Below the pieces are notes generated by a model. It worked only from the letters and a program-made list of their open reading frames with translations, was not told where the DNA came from and did no database searches. Shown one piece after another: positions 54,601 through 62,811 of a stretch of 64,000 bases of DNA (positions are counted from its first letter, which is position 1; each line of letters starts with the position of its first letter). The stretch is from positions 127,795 to 191,794 of the forward strand of contig NZ_FQUX01000002.1 of the NCBI RefSeq assembly GCF_900129275.1, given 5' to 3'. A program made the translations under genes and the position numbers. The stretch is from Arenibacter palladensis (GTDB lineage: Bacteria > Bacteroidota > Bacteroidia > Flavobacteriales > Flavobacteriaceae).

Positions 54601-54955
54601 GGACTGGCCGGAATACAATAAGACCTTGGTTGGTGGGGGCTCCAGGTCCCATGAAGACCTTCAGGAATTTGAAGTAAGGGTGGTTAAACCAGATCACCCC
54701 ATAATGAAAGGCGTTCCCTCCAAATTCAGGATCGTGGACGAATTGTACCGATGGGAAAAGGACCCTGAAGCGGAGATAGAAGTTCTAGCGGTAAGTAGGG
54801 GCTTAAAATCCGGGGAAGAATACCCTACGGTCTGGGTCGTAAAACATCCCAAGGCGAAAATTGTAGGGAATACTCTAGGTCACGATGAAAGGGCACATGG
54901 GCATAAGGCCTACCAAACTATTTTAAAAAATAGTGTGGATTGGGTAGAAGACTAG
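51614..54955 (+). CDS. Multidomain lipoprotein: PVC-type propeller, HEAT, jelly roll, azurin-like cupredoxin, ThuA-like domain
   Basis: Large exported lipoprotein of 1113 residues; lipobox LLSSC puts the lipidated Cys at 21. Domains in order: membrane-bound-dehydrogenase propeller (about 45-430, PVC-type, with EDTNGDGRAD and DTDGDDKMDK Asp-rich loops), HEAT-like helices (about 445-605), a jelly-roll beta sandwich (about 630-765), an azurin-like cupredoxin (about 768-895), and a ThuA-like domain (about 899-1113). The cupredoxin has CTFPGH with Cys876, His881 and Met885 in azurin spacing, and His808. No CxxCH heme motif is present, unlike most relatives with this propeller. Probably a sugar- or sugar-acid-acting surface or periplasmic redox enzyme. 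Confidence 0.85.
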   Translation: MKNITAYLSMLLCGMALLSSCSGEKEPPPPLTYTGENPRVQNPLSPEDSQKHIQLPEGFKAELYAAEPNIINPIAFTWDERGRLWVVQSKDYPHGLANDVGGDRITICEDTNGDGRADKFTDYATEQNLTTGITLVKGGAIVSQAPNMVFLEDTDGDDKMDKSTVLFNGFGTWDTHAGPSNLRYGLDNMIWGSVGYSGFENQFQGKPIEFKMGVYKFAKDGSYFEPVGQFNNNTWGLGFNENFEIFGSTANNNHCCYVGIPLKHYEYLKKMPSWAVNADFIQGHYEISPVDTIPLQQVDVRGGYTAAAGANFYTARNYPEEYRNQMYVCEPTGHLVHIAKIVNDGAGYKEVDGGNIFASTDAWTAPVFAETGPDGNLWVADWYNPVIQHNPDKRGMDNQIWNADKGEGNAHNNPLRDYGHGRIYVITHEDADDSEITSLNPEDDKELLKALKSDNMFWRTTAQRLIVENKKVSLIPDLIKLAGDNNNIDQSGLNAGALHALWTLKGLGALNGSNAQANEVVQKALTNSSYGVKRAALALLPATKESSEILAQSGLLSSPDPQIKLAAVLRAGELPESNALYTEIEKLSKDDVITSDKWLNAALKIYFRELNFQEVDPSTVVMIVPSAEEKKSTWKYTTDKPSDNWTKLEFDDSDWKKGAAKFGGNNMKQVNTLWSSSDIWMRQEVIIADEISEPVIKIAHDDDYEVFVNGQLLISEAGSSETYKYIKLDSDKGDLFKQGKNLIAVHCVNTGGNQHIDMGIGKVGKIKADVTFVLNTVNQEMAFDKKTLHATAGQTVEIVLNNKDQMSHNLVVIQPGSLDTFGAMVDGFLKNPEAEKMGYVPKSRYVLGATDMLTPGVTGSVVFKLPDTPGIYPYVCTFPGHWRMMQGVIIVTAPGSYISENKEALKIAAMGGGGSHDFLKFFGITDGKILSEGGKNTFMYTENSMELGTLLPTTDVLVLSNNKPLDKITRNAIMSRVNEGKMNMLIYHPSTWYNWEDWPEYNKTLVGGGSRSHEDLQEFEVRVVKPDHPIMKGVPSKFRIVDELYRWEKDPEAEIEVLAVSRGLKSGEEYPTVWVVKHPKAKIVGNTLGHDERAHGHKAYQTILKNSVDWVED

Positions 54956-55130
54956 TTTAGGACGGTATTGCAATTTAGACATCATCATGAACTAAAGGAG
55001 GGTTCAAGGGCAAGGAAGAATATTTTAGGTAAAATCATTTATGCTGTGTAATTAAACCAATATTCGGATTTTAATTAAAATCTTGAATAAGAACCCTTAT
55101 TTTTACGGAAATACAATTTAGTTCCGCATA

Positions 55131-56594
55131 ATGAATTTAACCATAGAAAATATTGTTCTGGTCGGATCAATACTACTTTTCATAAGTATTGTTGTTGGTA
55201 AGACTTCCTATAAATTTGGGGTCCCTACGTTGTTGCTCTTTTTGGCCATTGGAATGTTGGCTGGTTCCGATGGCATTGGTGGAATACGTTTTGATGACCC
55301 CAAAATAGCACAATTTATTGGTATTGTATCCCTAAATTTCATATTGTTCTCGGGTGGTCTCGACACCAACTGGGAAGCCGTTAAGCCCATTATAAAGGAA
55401 GGCTTGGTCCTTTCCACATTGGGTGTCTTGTTGACCGCCCTGTCCTTGGGCACCTTTGTCTGGCTTATAACCGACTTCACCATATACGAAAGTATGTTGC
55501 TAGGTTCCATTGTTTCTTCTACCGACGCTGCTGCCGTATTTTCCATTTTGCGATCCAAGAGTCTGGCCTTAAAAACCAATCTTAGACCCACTCTGGAATT
55601 GGAGAGTGGTAGTAACGACCCCATGGCCTATGTATTGACAATCGCTTTTTTGACACTGGTAGTTCATCAGGATCAGAGCGTTTTTTCCATTATACCTTTA
55701 TTTTTACAACAAATGATTTTGGGCGGGGCGGCAGGTTTTGGTTTTGGAAAACTGAGCAAATATATAATCAATAGCATTAAACTTGATTTTGAAGGGCTTT
55801 ATCCGGTATTGGCTATAGCGCTAATGTTTATTACATTTTCTGCAACCGATTTTGTAGGTGGTAATGGATTCCTGGCCATCTATATATGTGCCGTATATCT
55901 TGGCAATCAGGATTTGATACATAAAAAAACCATCCTAAAAATGTTCGATGGTTTGGCGTGGTTAATGCAAATTGTTCTATTCCTAACCTTGGGCTTATTG
56001 GTATTTCCTTCGCAAATTATTCCGTACATAGGGATAGGCCTACTTATTTCATTATTCCTTATTCTGGTTGCAAGACCCGTTAGCGTATTTCTTAGCCTGA
56101 TTTTTTTCAAAATGCGAATGAAAAGGCGATTTTATATTTCGTGGGTAGGTCTGCGTGGAGCGGTTCCTATTGTATTTGCGACTTATCCTCTTTTGGCAGG
56201 AATTGACAAGGCAAATATGATTTTCAATATTGTATTTTTTATCTCGGTAACCTCTATATTGATTCAAGGAACCACACTCTCCATTGTAGCCAAATGGTTG
56301 GGAGTGGCCATACCGGAAAAAGCCAAAAGGTTAACAACTACTGATTTACTATTTGCAGAAAATCCTAAGACCATTATGAGAGAAATTGCTGTAGGCACTG
56401 ATTGCTATGCGGCAAATAAAAAAATTGTAGAATTGGGTTTCCCCAAGAACGCTATAATTGCCATGATCAAAAGAGGGGACAAGTATATTACCCCAAACGG
56501 ATCCACGGAAATTGAAAGTGATGACACCTTAATTGTCCTAGCTGACCAACAGAGAATCATAGACGAGGTTTATAAAACACTAAGGATAGAATAG
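55131..56594 (+). CDS. Potassium/proton antiporter (NhaP2/CvrA-like)
   Basis: Membrane antiporter of 487 residues of the CPA1 group. About twelve helices fill 1-390, with the ion-binding region SGSNDPMAYVLT and the Arg-containing helix SWVGLRGAVPIVFATYP. A TrkA_C-like cytosolic domain (about 405-487) ends the protein, marking the K+/H+ type. It should export K+ or Na+ in exchange for protons. It stands alone between the catabolic island and the nitrite locus. Confidence 0.88.
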   Translation: MNLTIENIVLVGSILLFISIVVGKTSYKFGVPTLLLFLAIGMLAGSDGIGGIRFDDPKIAQFIGIVSLNFILFSGGLDTNWEAVKPIIKEGLVLSTLGVLLTALSLGTFVWLITDFTIYESMLLGSIVSSTDAAAVFSILRSKSLALKTNLRPTLELESGSNDPMAYVLTIAFLTLVVHQDQSVFSIIPLFLQQMILGGAAGFGFGKLSKYIINSIKLDFEGLYPVLAIALMFITFSATDFVGGNGFLAIYICAVYLGNQDLIHKKTILKMFDGLAWLMQIVLFLTLGLLVFPSQIIPYIGIGLLISLFLILVARPVSVFLSLIFFKMRMKRRFYISWVGLRGAVPIVFATYPLLAGIDKANMIFNIVFFISVTSILIQGTTLSIVAKWLGVAIPEKAKRLTTTDLLFAENPKTIMREIAVGTDCYAANKKIVELGFPKNAIIAMIKRGDKYITPNGSTEIESDDTLIVLADQQRIIDEVYKTLRIE

Positions 56595-56734
56595 TAAAGA
56601 TTCTTTAAATTATTTCACACTAGCTTCTAATGATATGTTTCGTCACAAATAATAACTTAACAAACTTAGTAGGAAACTGATGTGGGAATGTAGAATATTG
56701 TTTTGTGTATTTACTTAGCTCTAAGCGATTAGTA

Positions 56735-57115
56735 CTATTTCCTTTTATTCATCAAGGGATTGGGGTAATTATCGGATTGATCTTCTATAGTTTCATCTAA
56801 ACAGACAAAATCCTTTTCCAAAAGTAGAAATAGCTCCTTCCCGTTCCCCAAGGCAATGGTGTTTTGAAACCCAACACGATCACTATTGGCCCAGGCCAAT
56901 TTATCCTTTTCTGGCAGGTACATGCTGATAGTGTCGTTTTTAAAATCGGCTTCCAAGTGGCTAATATGTTCCTTGCTCTGCAAGACATATTTAAAGATGT
57001 GGTCCTTAAATTCTGTCTTCTCCTCATAAAACCCCACTTTGCTAAAGGTTTCTACCTCCGTCTTGGTAAGTCTATAGCGAATTGAATTTCCTTTTATCCT
57101 TATTTTCATTTTCAA
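56735..57115 (-). CDS. Conserved flavobacterial hypothetical protein (possibly DUF7009)
   Basis: Protein of 126 residues without a signal or membrane segment. It starts KIRIKGNSIRYRLTKTEVE and ends DQSDNYPNPLM; these two ends are what I recall as conserved in a flavobacterial family, possibly DUF7009. Beta-rich, with Glu and Lys dominating. The function is unknown. It lies 95 bases after the sensor kinase on the same strand, so it may be the last gene of the nitrite operon or independent. Confidence 0.72.
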   Translation of the reverse strand: MKMKIRIKGNSIRYRLTKTEVETFSKVGFYEEKTEFKDHIFKYVLQSKEHISHLEADFKNDTISMYLPEKDKLAWANSDRVGFQNTIALGNGKELFLLLEKDFVCLDETIEDQSDNYPNPLMNKRK

Positions 57116-57209
57116 TCTAACTTAAATCATCAACCTCCTTCCAAAGATGCTATTGCCATGCTTTAATGTGAAGTCACTTCGATACAGAACAAAATCCATA
57201 TATGGAAAA

Positions 57210-59057
57210 CTATTCCTGCCTATCAATATATTCCTGGCCATCCGTCTTGTAATTAATGGTAACCCTAGTACCTTTACCAGGAATGGAATTAATAAAAAGA
57301 CGTCCGTTGATATAGTTCATCCTCTCCTTCATAAAGAAAAGCCCCATACCTCCTTCGCTTGTATTTTTTGGAACCTTCCCCAAAATAGAATCGTCAAAAC
57401 CCTTACCGTCATCATCAATGACAACACTTAAAATATTGTCATTATAGTTAATGGTCACTAAAATAAAATTGGCCTCGGCATACTTAATGGCATTATTTAC
57501 CGCTTCCTGTACTACCCTATAAATATTGGTTTCTGCCAAGGAATTAAAACGAATGTTCTCATCGGTCTTATTTTCAAAGAGTATATTTTTACCGGTAAGC
57601 TTGGAGAGTTCATGGGTCATTTTGTGCAATGCGGGAAAAATACCATGATCACTAAGTTCAGGAGGGGTCAGGTTAAAGGTTGCGGTGCGCACCCCTTTAA
57701 TCAAATCGCTGGCAAGACTTTTAATATATTCTATTTTCTCGGCCGTTTTTTCCTTATTGGATAGATTTATCGATTCTATATTAAACTTCAATGCCGTTAA
57801 CATTTGCCCTATGCCATCGTGGATATCCTTGGCAATCCTTTTGCGCTCTTCCTCCTGACCTTCAACAATCTGGCTGGCCTGCAACTGCTTTTGCCTCATG
57901 GTCTCTTCGTAATTGGCCTGGGTCAACTGTGCTACTTTCTGTTCGTTCTGCTTTCGTTCGGTTATATCCGAGCACAATATTAAAATAGACTGCTGGGCAC
58001 TTGACTGGTGCATTGGGATAATGGACATATCCAACCAGAGCGACTCCCCTTTGGCCGTCTTTATCCTTATCTCTTCGGTCCTGATATTTTTCCGATTGCT
58101 CTTTAATACTTCCGCCAAGTATTGCTGTTGCCCTTCATCCGTTGTCAATATTTCGTATAACGGCCTGTTTATATCTTGGTCGTTACGGCCTAAAAGTTCA
58201 TTGAACTTTTTACTGATAAAAACAACATTTCCATCTTGCTTGGTACTGGCGAAAAGTGCTGCATTATCTATAACAAAATTGAGCTCCTGTAATTCCTGTA
58301 AGGATTTTTCCTTTTCTTGAAAGAGTTTTTTAATCTCCTTGGCACTGTCATCTGATTTTCTTTGCGCGACAATTAAATTCTTGATGGTGTTTCTAATTTG
58401 AAGGGAAAGTGGTTTAAATATGAACAATATCTCCAAAACCAATATAAGGAGCGATATGGCCAACAATAAATATTCCTTGTACTTTAAATTCTGTAAATGT
58501 GTTTTACTTAGGACATCGTATTTATTGACAATGGTGTCCATCATCTTCAAAAAAGAACGCTCATTTTCCAAAAGTATATCAACATACGACTGGTCGGGAT
58601 TTGATTTCCCTGAATCCTTAAAATCGGATATAATATCTTCCACAGCACCTACCATGGCATTATAATGAGGGTTTATATTCTGAAAGAGCACTTGGACTTC
58701 CTCATTCTCTGCCTTCGAAATACCCATAGCCACATCACTCTGTTGAAGTGCTTGATGGGATTCTTTCCAAACGGTCAAGGTTTCCCCTAATTCTGCAAAT
58801 ATTTGATTTCTCTCCTCAGGATCGGATATTTCCTTTAATAGCAGTACTTCCTTGGTCAATTTTTGACTATAGGCCCTTTGCCTACCCGCAACGTTGATTA
58901 CCTTTGAGTCGTCCAGTTGGGAATTTAAATGGTGCTGAATTAATATCTGGGCAACAATAATACTTAAGGCTATAGTAGCCAATGCAAATAAATACCACTT
59001 CCGGATCCTTTGAAAGGTGGTAGTATCCAAGGGTGGAAGGTATTTATTGTCGTTCAT
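57210..59057 (-). CDS. Sensor histidine kinase with NarX/PilJ-type input domain
   Basis: Membrane kinase of 615 residues. Helix 1 (about 21-41), a periplasmic four-helix PilJ/NarX-like domain with the P-box-like INVAGRQRAYSQKL near 55-68, helix 2 (about 192-212), a coiled coil, a PAS domain (about 265-380), then HisKA_3 with phospho-acceptor His413 (KDIHDGIGQ) and HATPase (NNAIKYAEA, DDDGKGFD, GGMGLFFMKERM). In enterobacteria this input type senses nitrate and nitrite. Its place behind nirB, nirD and DUF4202 makes the same signal likely. The expected LuxR-type response regulator is not in the window. Confidence 0.9.
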   Translation of the reverse strand: MNDNKYLPPLDTTTFQRIRKWYLFALATIALSIIVAQILIQHHLNSQLDDSKVINVAGRQRAYSQKLTKEVLLLKEISDPEERNQIFAELGETLTVWKESHQALQQSDVAMGISKAENEEVQVLFQNINPHYNAMVGAVEDIISDFKDSGKSNPDQSYVDILLENERSFLKMMDTIVNKYDVLSKTHLQNLKYKEYLLLAISLLILVLEILFIFKPLSLQIRNTIKNLIVAQRKSDDSAKEIKKLFQEKEKSLQELQELNFVIDNAALFASTKQDGNVVFISKKFNELLGRNDQDINRPLYEILTTDEGQQQYLAEVLKSNRKNIRTEEIRIKTAKGESLWLDMSIIPMHQSSAQQSILILCSDITERKQNEQKVAQLTQANYEETMRQKQLQASQIVEGQEEERKRIAKDIHDGIGQMLTALKFNIESINLSNKEKTAEKIEYIKSLASDLIKGVRTATFNLTPPELSDHGIFPALHKMTHELSKLTGKNILFENKTDENIRFNSLAETNIYRVVQEAVNNAIKYAEANFILVTINYNDNILSVVIDDDGKGFDDSILGKVPKNTSEGGMGLFFMKERMNYINGRLFINSIPGKGTRVTINYKTDGQEYIDRQE

Positions 59058-59087
59058 TTCCCAAATGGTGTTGCTTAAAATAAGACC

Positions 59088-59675
59088 CTATGCCTCTAGT
59101 GCTTTGCCTATCAACTCCAGGGAATCCTTTGACAAGGGTAGTTTTAACGCTGCATCATGACCTTTCTTGGACATTTTACGCCAAGTTTTTTGCAGGATAT
59201 CAATTAATTTTTCTTCAGGATATTTATGCGAAAATGGTTCAAAATAAAATTCGAGGAATACGAGGCAAATTACATCTTCCAAGGTCTGTGTCTCCGCCTT
59301 TTTTTTAAGTTGTTTCTTTTCCAACAAAAAGGCTACCATATCTATCATTTCTTGATCATAACCCACTTCCCTGAGAATGGCACTAGCCTTTTTTGCATGA
59401 AATTTTTTAAGATCCTTCCTCCATTTTAAATAGCCTGTCCTGTTCATTTCATAGGACTCCCTAGGAATTTCCCACCTACAAATATGCTGACACCTTGCTG
59501 TAAGCTGTAAGGATTCTGGAGCCTCGGGATCAAATGCATTCAACTTTTCTGTCATTCTCATGGCGTACAACAGTTCCTTGGGATACTCCTTTCCCTGCCA
59601 AACTTCTATATTGGGATCATTCGCATTTGCTTCGTCAAATAACGGGAAGGCTCTTTTTAATTTATCTGAGGCCAT
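59088..59675 (-). CDS. DUF4202 domain protein
   Basis: Cytoplasmic all-helical protein of 195 residues. Landmarks are FDEANANDPN, CQHICRWEIPRESYEMNRTGYL (as CQHICRWEIPRE then MNRTGYLKWR), and the closing HDAALKLPLS. Conserved His and Asp residues give it the look of an HD-like hydrolase fold, which is inference. DUF4202 has no known activity, yet it is repeatedly found with nitrite and sulfite assimilation genes. It lies between nirD and the sensor kinase, 24 and 30 bases from each. Confidence 0.88.
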   Translation of the reverse strand: MASDKLKRAFPLFDEANANDPNIEVWQGKEYPKELLYAMRMTEKLNAFDPEAPESLQLTARCQHICRWEIPRESYEMNRTGYLKWRKDLKKFHAKKASAILREVGYDQEMIDMVAFLLEKKQLKKKAETQTLEDVICLVFLEFYFEPFSHKYPEEKLIDILQKTWRKMSKKGHDAALKLPLSKDSLELIGKALEA

Positions 59676-59699
59676 ATTTATCTTTGGTTTTTCCCAAAG

Positions 59700-60077
59700 C
59701 TATTCAGAAAAACCAATATAAACAAAGTCGTCCTCTATTTTAACCGGATATGTTGCTATGCTGCTCAAATCCCCATTGAGATGCTTTCCCGTTTTTAAGG
59801 AAAAAGAATTTTTATGCAGCGGACAGGCAACCTTAGGTTCTCCTTGATCTTCCCCTATCATTCCCCTGGAAAGCACCATTTCCATTTTATGGGGGCATAA
59901 ATTCTGGCAGGCATACCAGGTGCCTTCCCTTGTGAAGTTAAAAACCGCAATTTGCATTCCCTTATATTTAACACAGGCGCCACCATTTTTGGGAAATTTT
60001 TCTACCGGGGCAGCCTTAAACCAAAGACTCACTTTTTCTGGCTCCACTGCTTCGTAAGTGTTTAAAATTGAAATCAT
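59700..60077 (-). CDS. nirD: Nitrite reductase (NADH) small subunit
   Basis: Rieske-type small subunit of 125 residues. The [2Fe-2S] ligands are Cys and His in LCPHKM and Cys and His in ACPLHK. It associates with NirB in the cytoplasm for NADH-dependent reduction of nitrite to ammonium. It lies 91 bases after nirB on the same strand. Confidence 0.93.
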   Translation of the reverse strand: MISILNTYEAVEPEKVSLWFKAAPVEKFPKNGGACVKYKGMQIAVFNFTREGTWYACQNLCPHKMEMVLSRGMIGEDQGEPKVACPLHKNSFSLKTGKHLNGDLSSIATYPVKIEDDFVYIGFSE

Positions 60078-60168
60078 CTGTCTATATTTTTAAAGGTCGT
60101 AATGCTGTTTGACCATTTGTTGAACATATATTATACTTGGTCAGGATCATAAAGTCCCAACATAATAG

Positions 60169-62685
60169 TTAAACCCATGCTTTGGGCATTTTTTGTTCCC
60201 TTAAGGAAACAAACTCAATGTTGTCATCGGTTTCTTCGGCATTTACAAAATGAGTGTACCTTGATCTTATTTCCGGATTTTCTACCGCCTCTTTCCATTC
60301 GCACTTGTAAGTATCTACCAAGTATTGCATTTCGCTGTCCAACTGTTCCGCAATACCTAGACAATCATTTATAACAACATCTTTCACATAATCTATACCG
60401 CCTTCTAATTTATCCAACCAAGCGGCTGTACGGGTTAGGGGAGGAGCGGTTTGTATGTAGTACATTAAAAATCGGTCTACATATTTGGTAGCTGTTATCT
60501 TGTCCACCTTTTCAGCTAGCAATTGGGCATGTTGTGGGTTAGCCCCACCATTTCCACAGATATAAACGTTCCATCCACCTTCAACGGCTATAAAACCAAA
60601 ATCCTTATTTCTGGCCTCAGCACATTCCCTGATACATCCAGAAACACCTCCCTTAATTTTATGTGGGGAACGTATGCCCTTATAGCGGTTCTCTATATCG
60701 ATGGCAAAAGTTACACTTTCATCCATCCCGTATCGACACCAAGTAGAACCTACACAGCTTTTAACCGTACGCAGCGATTTACCATAGGCCTGTCCCGTTT
60801 CAAATCCTTCTGCGATCAATTCTTCCCATATCAGTGGTAATTCATGCAATTGCGCCCCAAACATGTCTATCCGCTGACCACCTGTAATTTTAGTGTACAG
60901 ATCATATTTTTGTGCTATTCTACCAATGGCCAAAAGCTGCTTTGGGGTAATTTCTCCAGCTGCTACCCTTGGAACGACCGAGTAGGTCCCGTTCCTTTGA
61001 ATATTGGCCAAATATCTATCATTGGTATCCTGTATGGTTGCTTGCCTATTGGCCGTTTCGTTGTAAATACTGGCGAAAATGGAAGCCACTGCAGGCTTGC
61101 AAACTTCACACCCATGTCCTTTTCCTACCTCGTCCAACAGAGAATCATAGTCCTCAATTTTCCTAAGTTTTACAATATCATAAAGTTCCTGTCTGGAATA
61201 TTCAAAATGTTCGCAAATGGATTCCTTGACTACTTTTCCTAGAGATTTAAGCGTTTCCTTTACTAGGTCTTCAACCATTGGTTTGCACCCACCACATCCT
61301 GTGGTAGCCTTGGTGGCTTTGGAAATTGCCTTAACACTATCGTTGCCATCATCCTTGACCGAGCAACATATTTGTCCTTTCGTGACCGCTTCACAGGAAC
61401 ACACTACAGCGGTATCCGGCAGGTCCATGGCACTGCCGAATGACACATCCTCTCCACCACGACTTCCCAAAATTAGATTTTCAGGATTTTTGGGCAAGGG
61501 CATTTCATTGAGATACATCTGCAAGAGCATGTTGTAATCTTTGGCATCTCCTACCAGGATTCCCCCCAGTAGCCTTTTACCGTCATGGCTTACATTAATT
61601 CTTTTATAAAGACTCTCCGTTTTGTTTTCAAAAATAATGGAGTGGCCTTTTTCGGCGGGCATAAACGGAGTTCCAAAACTCGCTACGTCCACACCTATCA
61701 ATTTAAGTTTGGTAGACATATCTATCTCCGCTGCCATGACAGTCTCCTCTATACCTAGAATCTGGTCTACGGCTACACCTGCCATTTCATATCCAGGGGC
61801 AACTAGACCATAGATCATTTGGTTGTAAAGGGCAATTTCACCAATGGCAAAAATACTTTGATCTGAGGTTCTCATTGTATTATCCACTACTATGCCTCCT
61901 CTGGTGCCCATTTTAAGTCCGCAACTTTTACCTAATTCGTCCCTTGGTCTTATTCCTGCGGATATAACCAACATGTCCACATTTAGGACGTCATCTTCGC
62001 CAAATTCCATCCCTATTACATGGCCATTGCCTAGTATCTGATTTGTAGCTTTACTTAAATGAATATTGATCCCCATAGATTCCAATTTCACCTGAAGCAC
62101 CTTGCTACTTCTAGTGTCCAACTGTCTGGGCATTAATTTAGGGGCAAACTCTACCACGTGAGGCTCCATTCCCATATCCATAACGGCCTTGGCCGCTTCC
62201 AGACCCAATAGTCCACCCCCCAATATGGCAGCTTTTGGTTTTTGAACTGTTTTCTTTATTTTGTCCGCATAGGCCAACGTATCTTCCAAGTCCTCTATGG
62301 TCCTATATACAAACACGCCTTCCTTATCTACTCCATTTATTTGTGGTACGAACGGACTAGAGCCCGTTGCCAATACCAAATAGTCATAATTATAGGTCTT
62401 TTCACTAAGAGTGGTTATAGTTTTTGAGTTTCTATGAATATCCGTTACCCTCTCATTGGTATACAGTTCAATGTTATTTTCCCGATACCATTCCCTTGGA
62501 GCCATGGATAAACGTTCTGCATCACCATTTTCAAAATACTCGCTTAAATGCACCCTATCATAGGCAACTCTTGGTTCTTCTCCGAAAACAATTAGTTTAA
62601 AGGAGCCTTGGTCTACTTTGGCGACAAATTTCTCACAGAATTTGTATCCAACCATTCCATTTCCAACTACAATTACGGTCTTCAT
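60169..62685 (-). CDS. nirB: Nitrite reductase [NAD(P)H] large subunit
   Basis: Cytoplasmic siroheme enzyme of 838 residues reducing nitrite to ammonium. Domains in order: pyridine-nucleotide disulfide-type FAD/NAD module (about 1-400, GNGMVGYKFCE at the start), two BFD-like [2Fe-2S] domains (about 415-470, CSCEAV and GCGGC; about 485-535, GCEVC), a ferredoxin-like substrate domain and the siroheme/4Fe-4S domain with CVGSTWC near 645 and GCIRECAEA near 685. All cluster Cys residues are present. A TACGTA box overlaps the start codon, and more lie just upstream. Confidence 0.95.
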   Translation of the reverse strand: MKTVIVVGNGMVGYKFCEKFVAKVDQGSFKLIVFGEEPRVAYDRVHLSEYFENGDAERLSMAPREWYRENNIELYTNERVTDIHRNSKTITTLSEKTYNYDYLVLATGSSPFVPQINGVDKEGVFVYRTIEDLEDTLAYADKIKKTVQKPKAAILGGGLLGLEAAKAVMDMGMEPHVVEFAPKLMPRQLDTRSSKVLQVKLESMGINIHLSKATNQILGNGHVIGMEFGEDDVLNVDMLVISAGIRPRDELGKSCGLKMGTRGGIVVDNTMRTSDQSIFAIGEIALYNQMIYGLVAPGYEMAGVAVDQILGIEETVMAAEIDMSTKLKLIGVDVASFGTPFMPAEKGHSIIFENKTESLYKRINVSHDGKRLLGGILVGDAKDYNMLLQMYLNEMPLPKNPENLILGSRGGEDVSFGSAMDLPDTAVVCSCEAVTKGQICCSVKDDGNDSVKAISKATKATTGCGGCKPMVEDLVKETLKSLGKVVKESICEHFEYSRQELYDIVKLRKIEDYDSLLDEVGKGHGCEVCKPAVASIFASIYNETANRQATIQDTNDRYLANIQRNGTYSVVPRVAAGEITPKQLLAIGRIAQKYDLYTKITGGQRIDMFGAQLHELPLIWEELIAEGFETGQAYGKSLRTVKSCVGSTWCRYGMDESVTFAIDIENRYKGIRSPHKIKGGVSGCIRECAEARNKDFGFIAVEGGWNVYICGNGGANPQHAQLLAEKVDKITATKYVDRFLMYYIQTAPPLTRTAAWLDKLEGGIDYVKDVVINDCLGIAEQLDSEMQYLVDTYKCEWKEAVENPEIRSRYTHFVNAEETDDNIEFVSLREQKMPKAWV

Positions 62686-62771
62686 ACGTATACTATTAAA
62701 TGTTACGTAGCAATATTACGTATAATTACGTAATAAATTTGTGTTTTTATGAAAATAAATACGTAATTTTG
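62684..62771. promoter_or_regulatory. Divergent nirB/sumT control region with five TACGTA-core boxes
   Basis: ATACGTAT at 62684-62691 (over the nirB start), TTACGTA at 62703-62709, ATTACGTAT at 62715-62723, the perfect palindrome ATTACGTAAT at 62725-62734, and ATACGTAAT at 62759-62767. For sumT a TTTG (62738-62741) and TAATTTTG (62764-62771) fit the -33 and -7 elements. For nirB, on the minus strand, TAATATTG (62718-62711) is a one-mismatch -7. Boxes overlap both -7 elements. Confidence 0.75.
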
Positions 62772-62811
62772 TTGCGAAATTCTTAATTGCACACCTTTAA
62801 AAGCAGAAATC

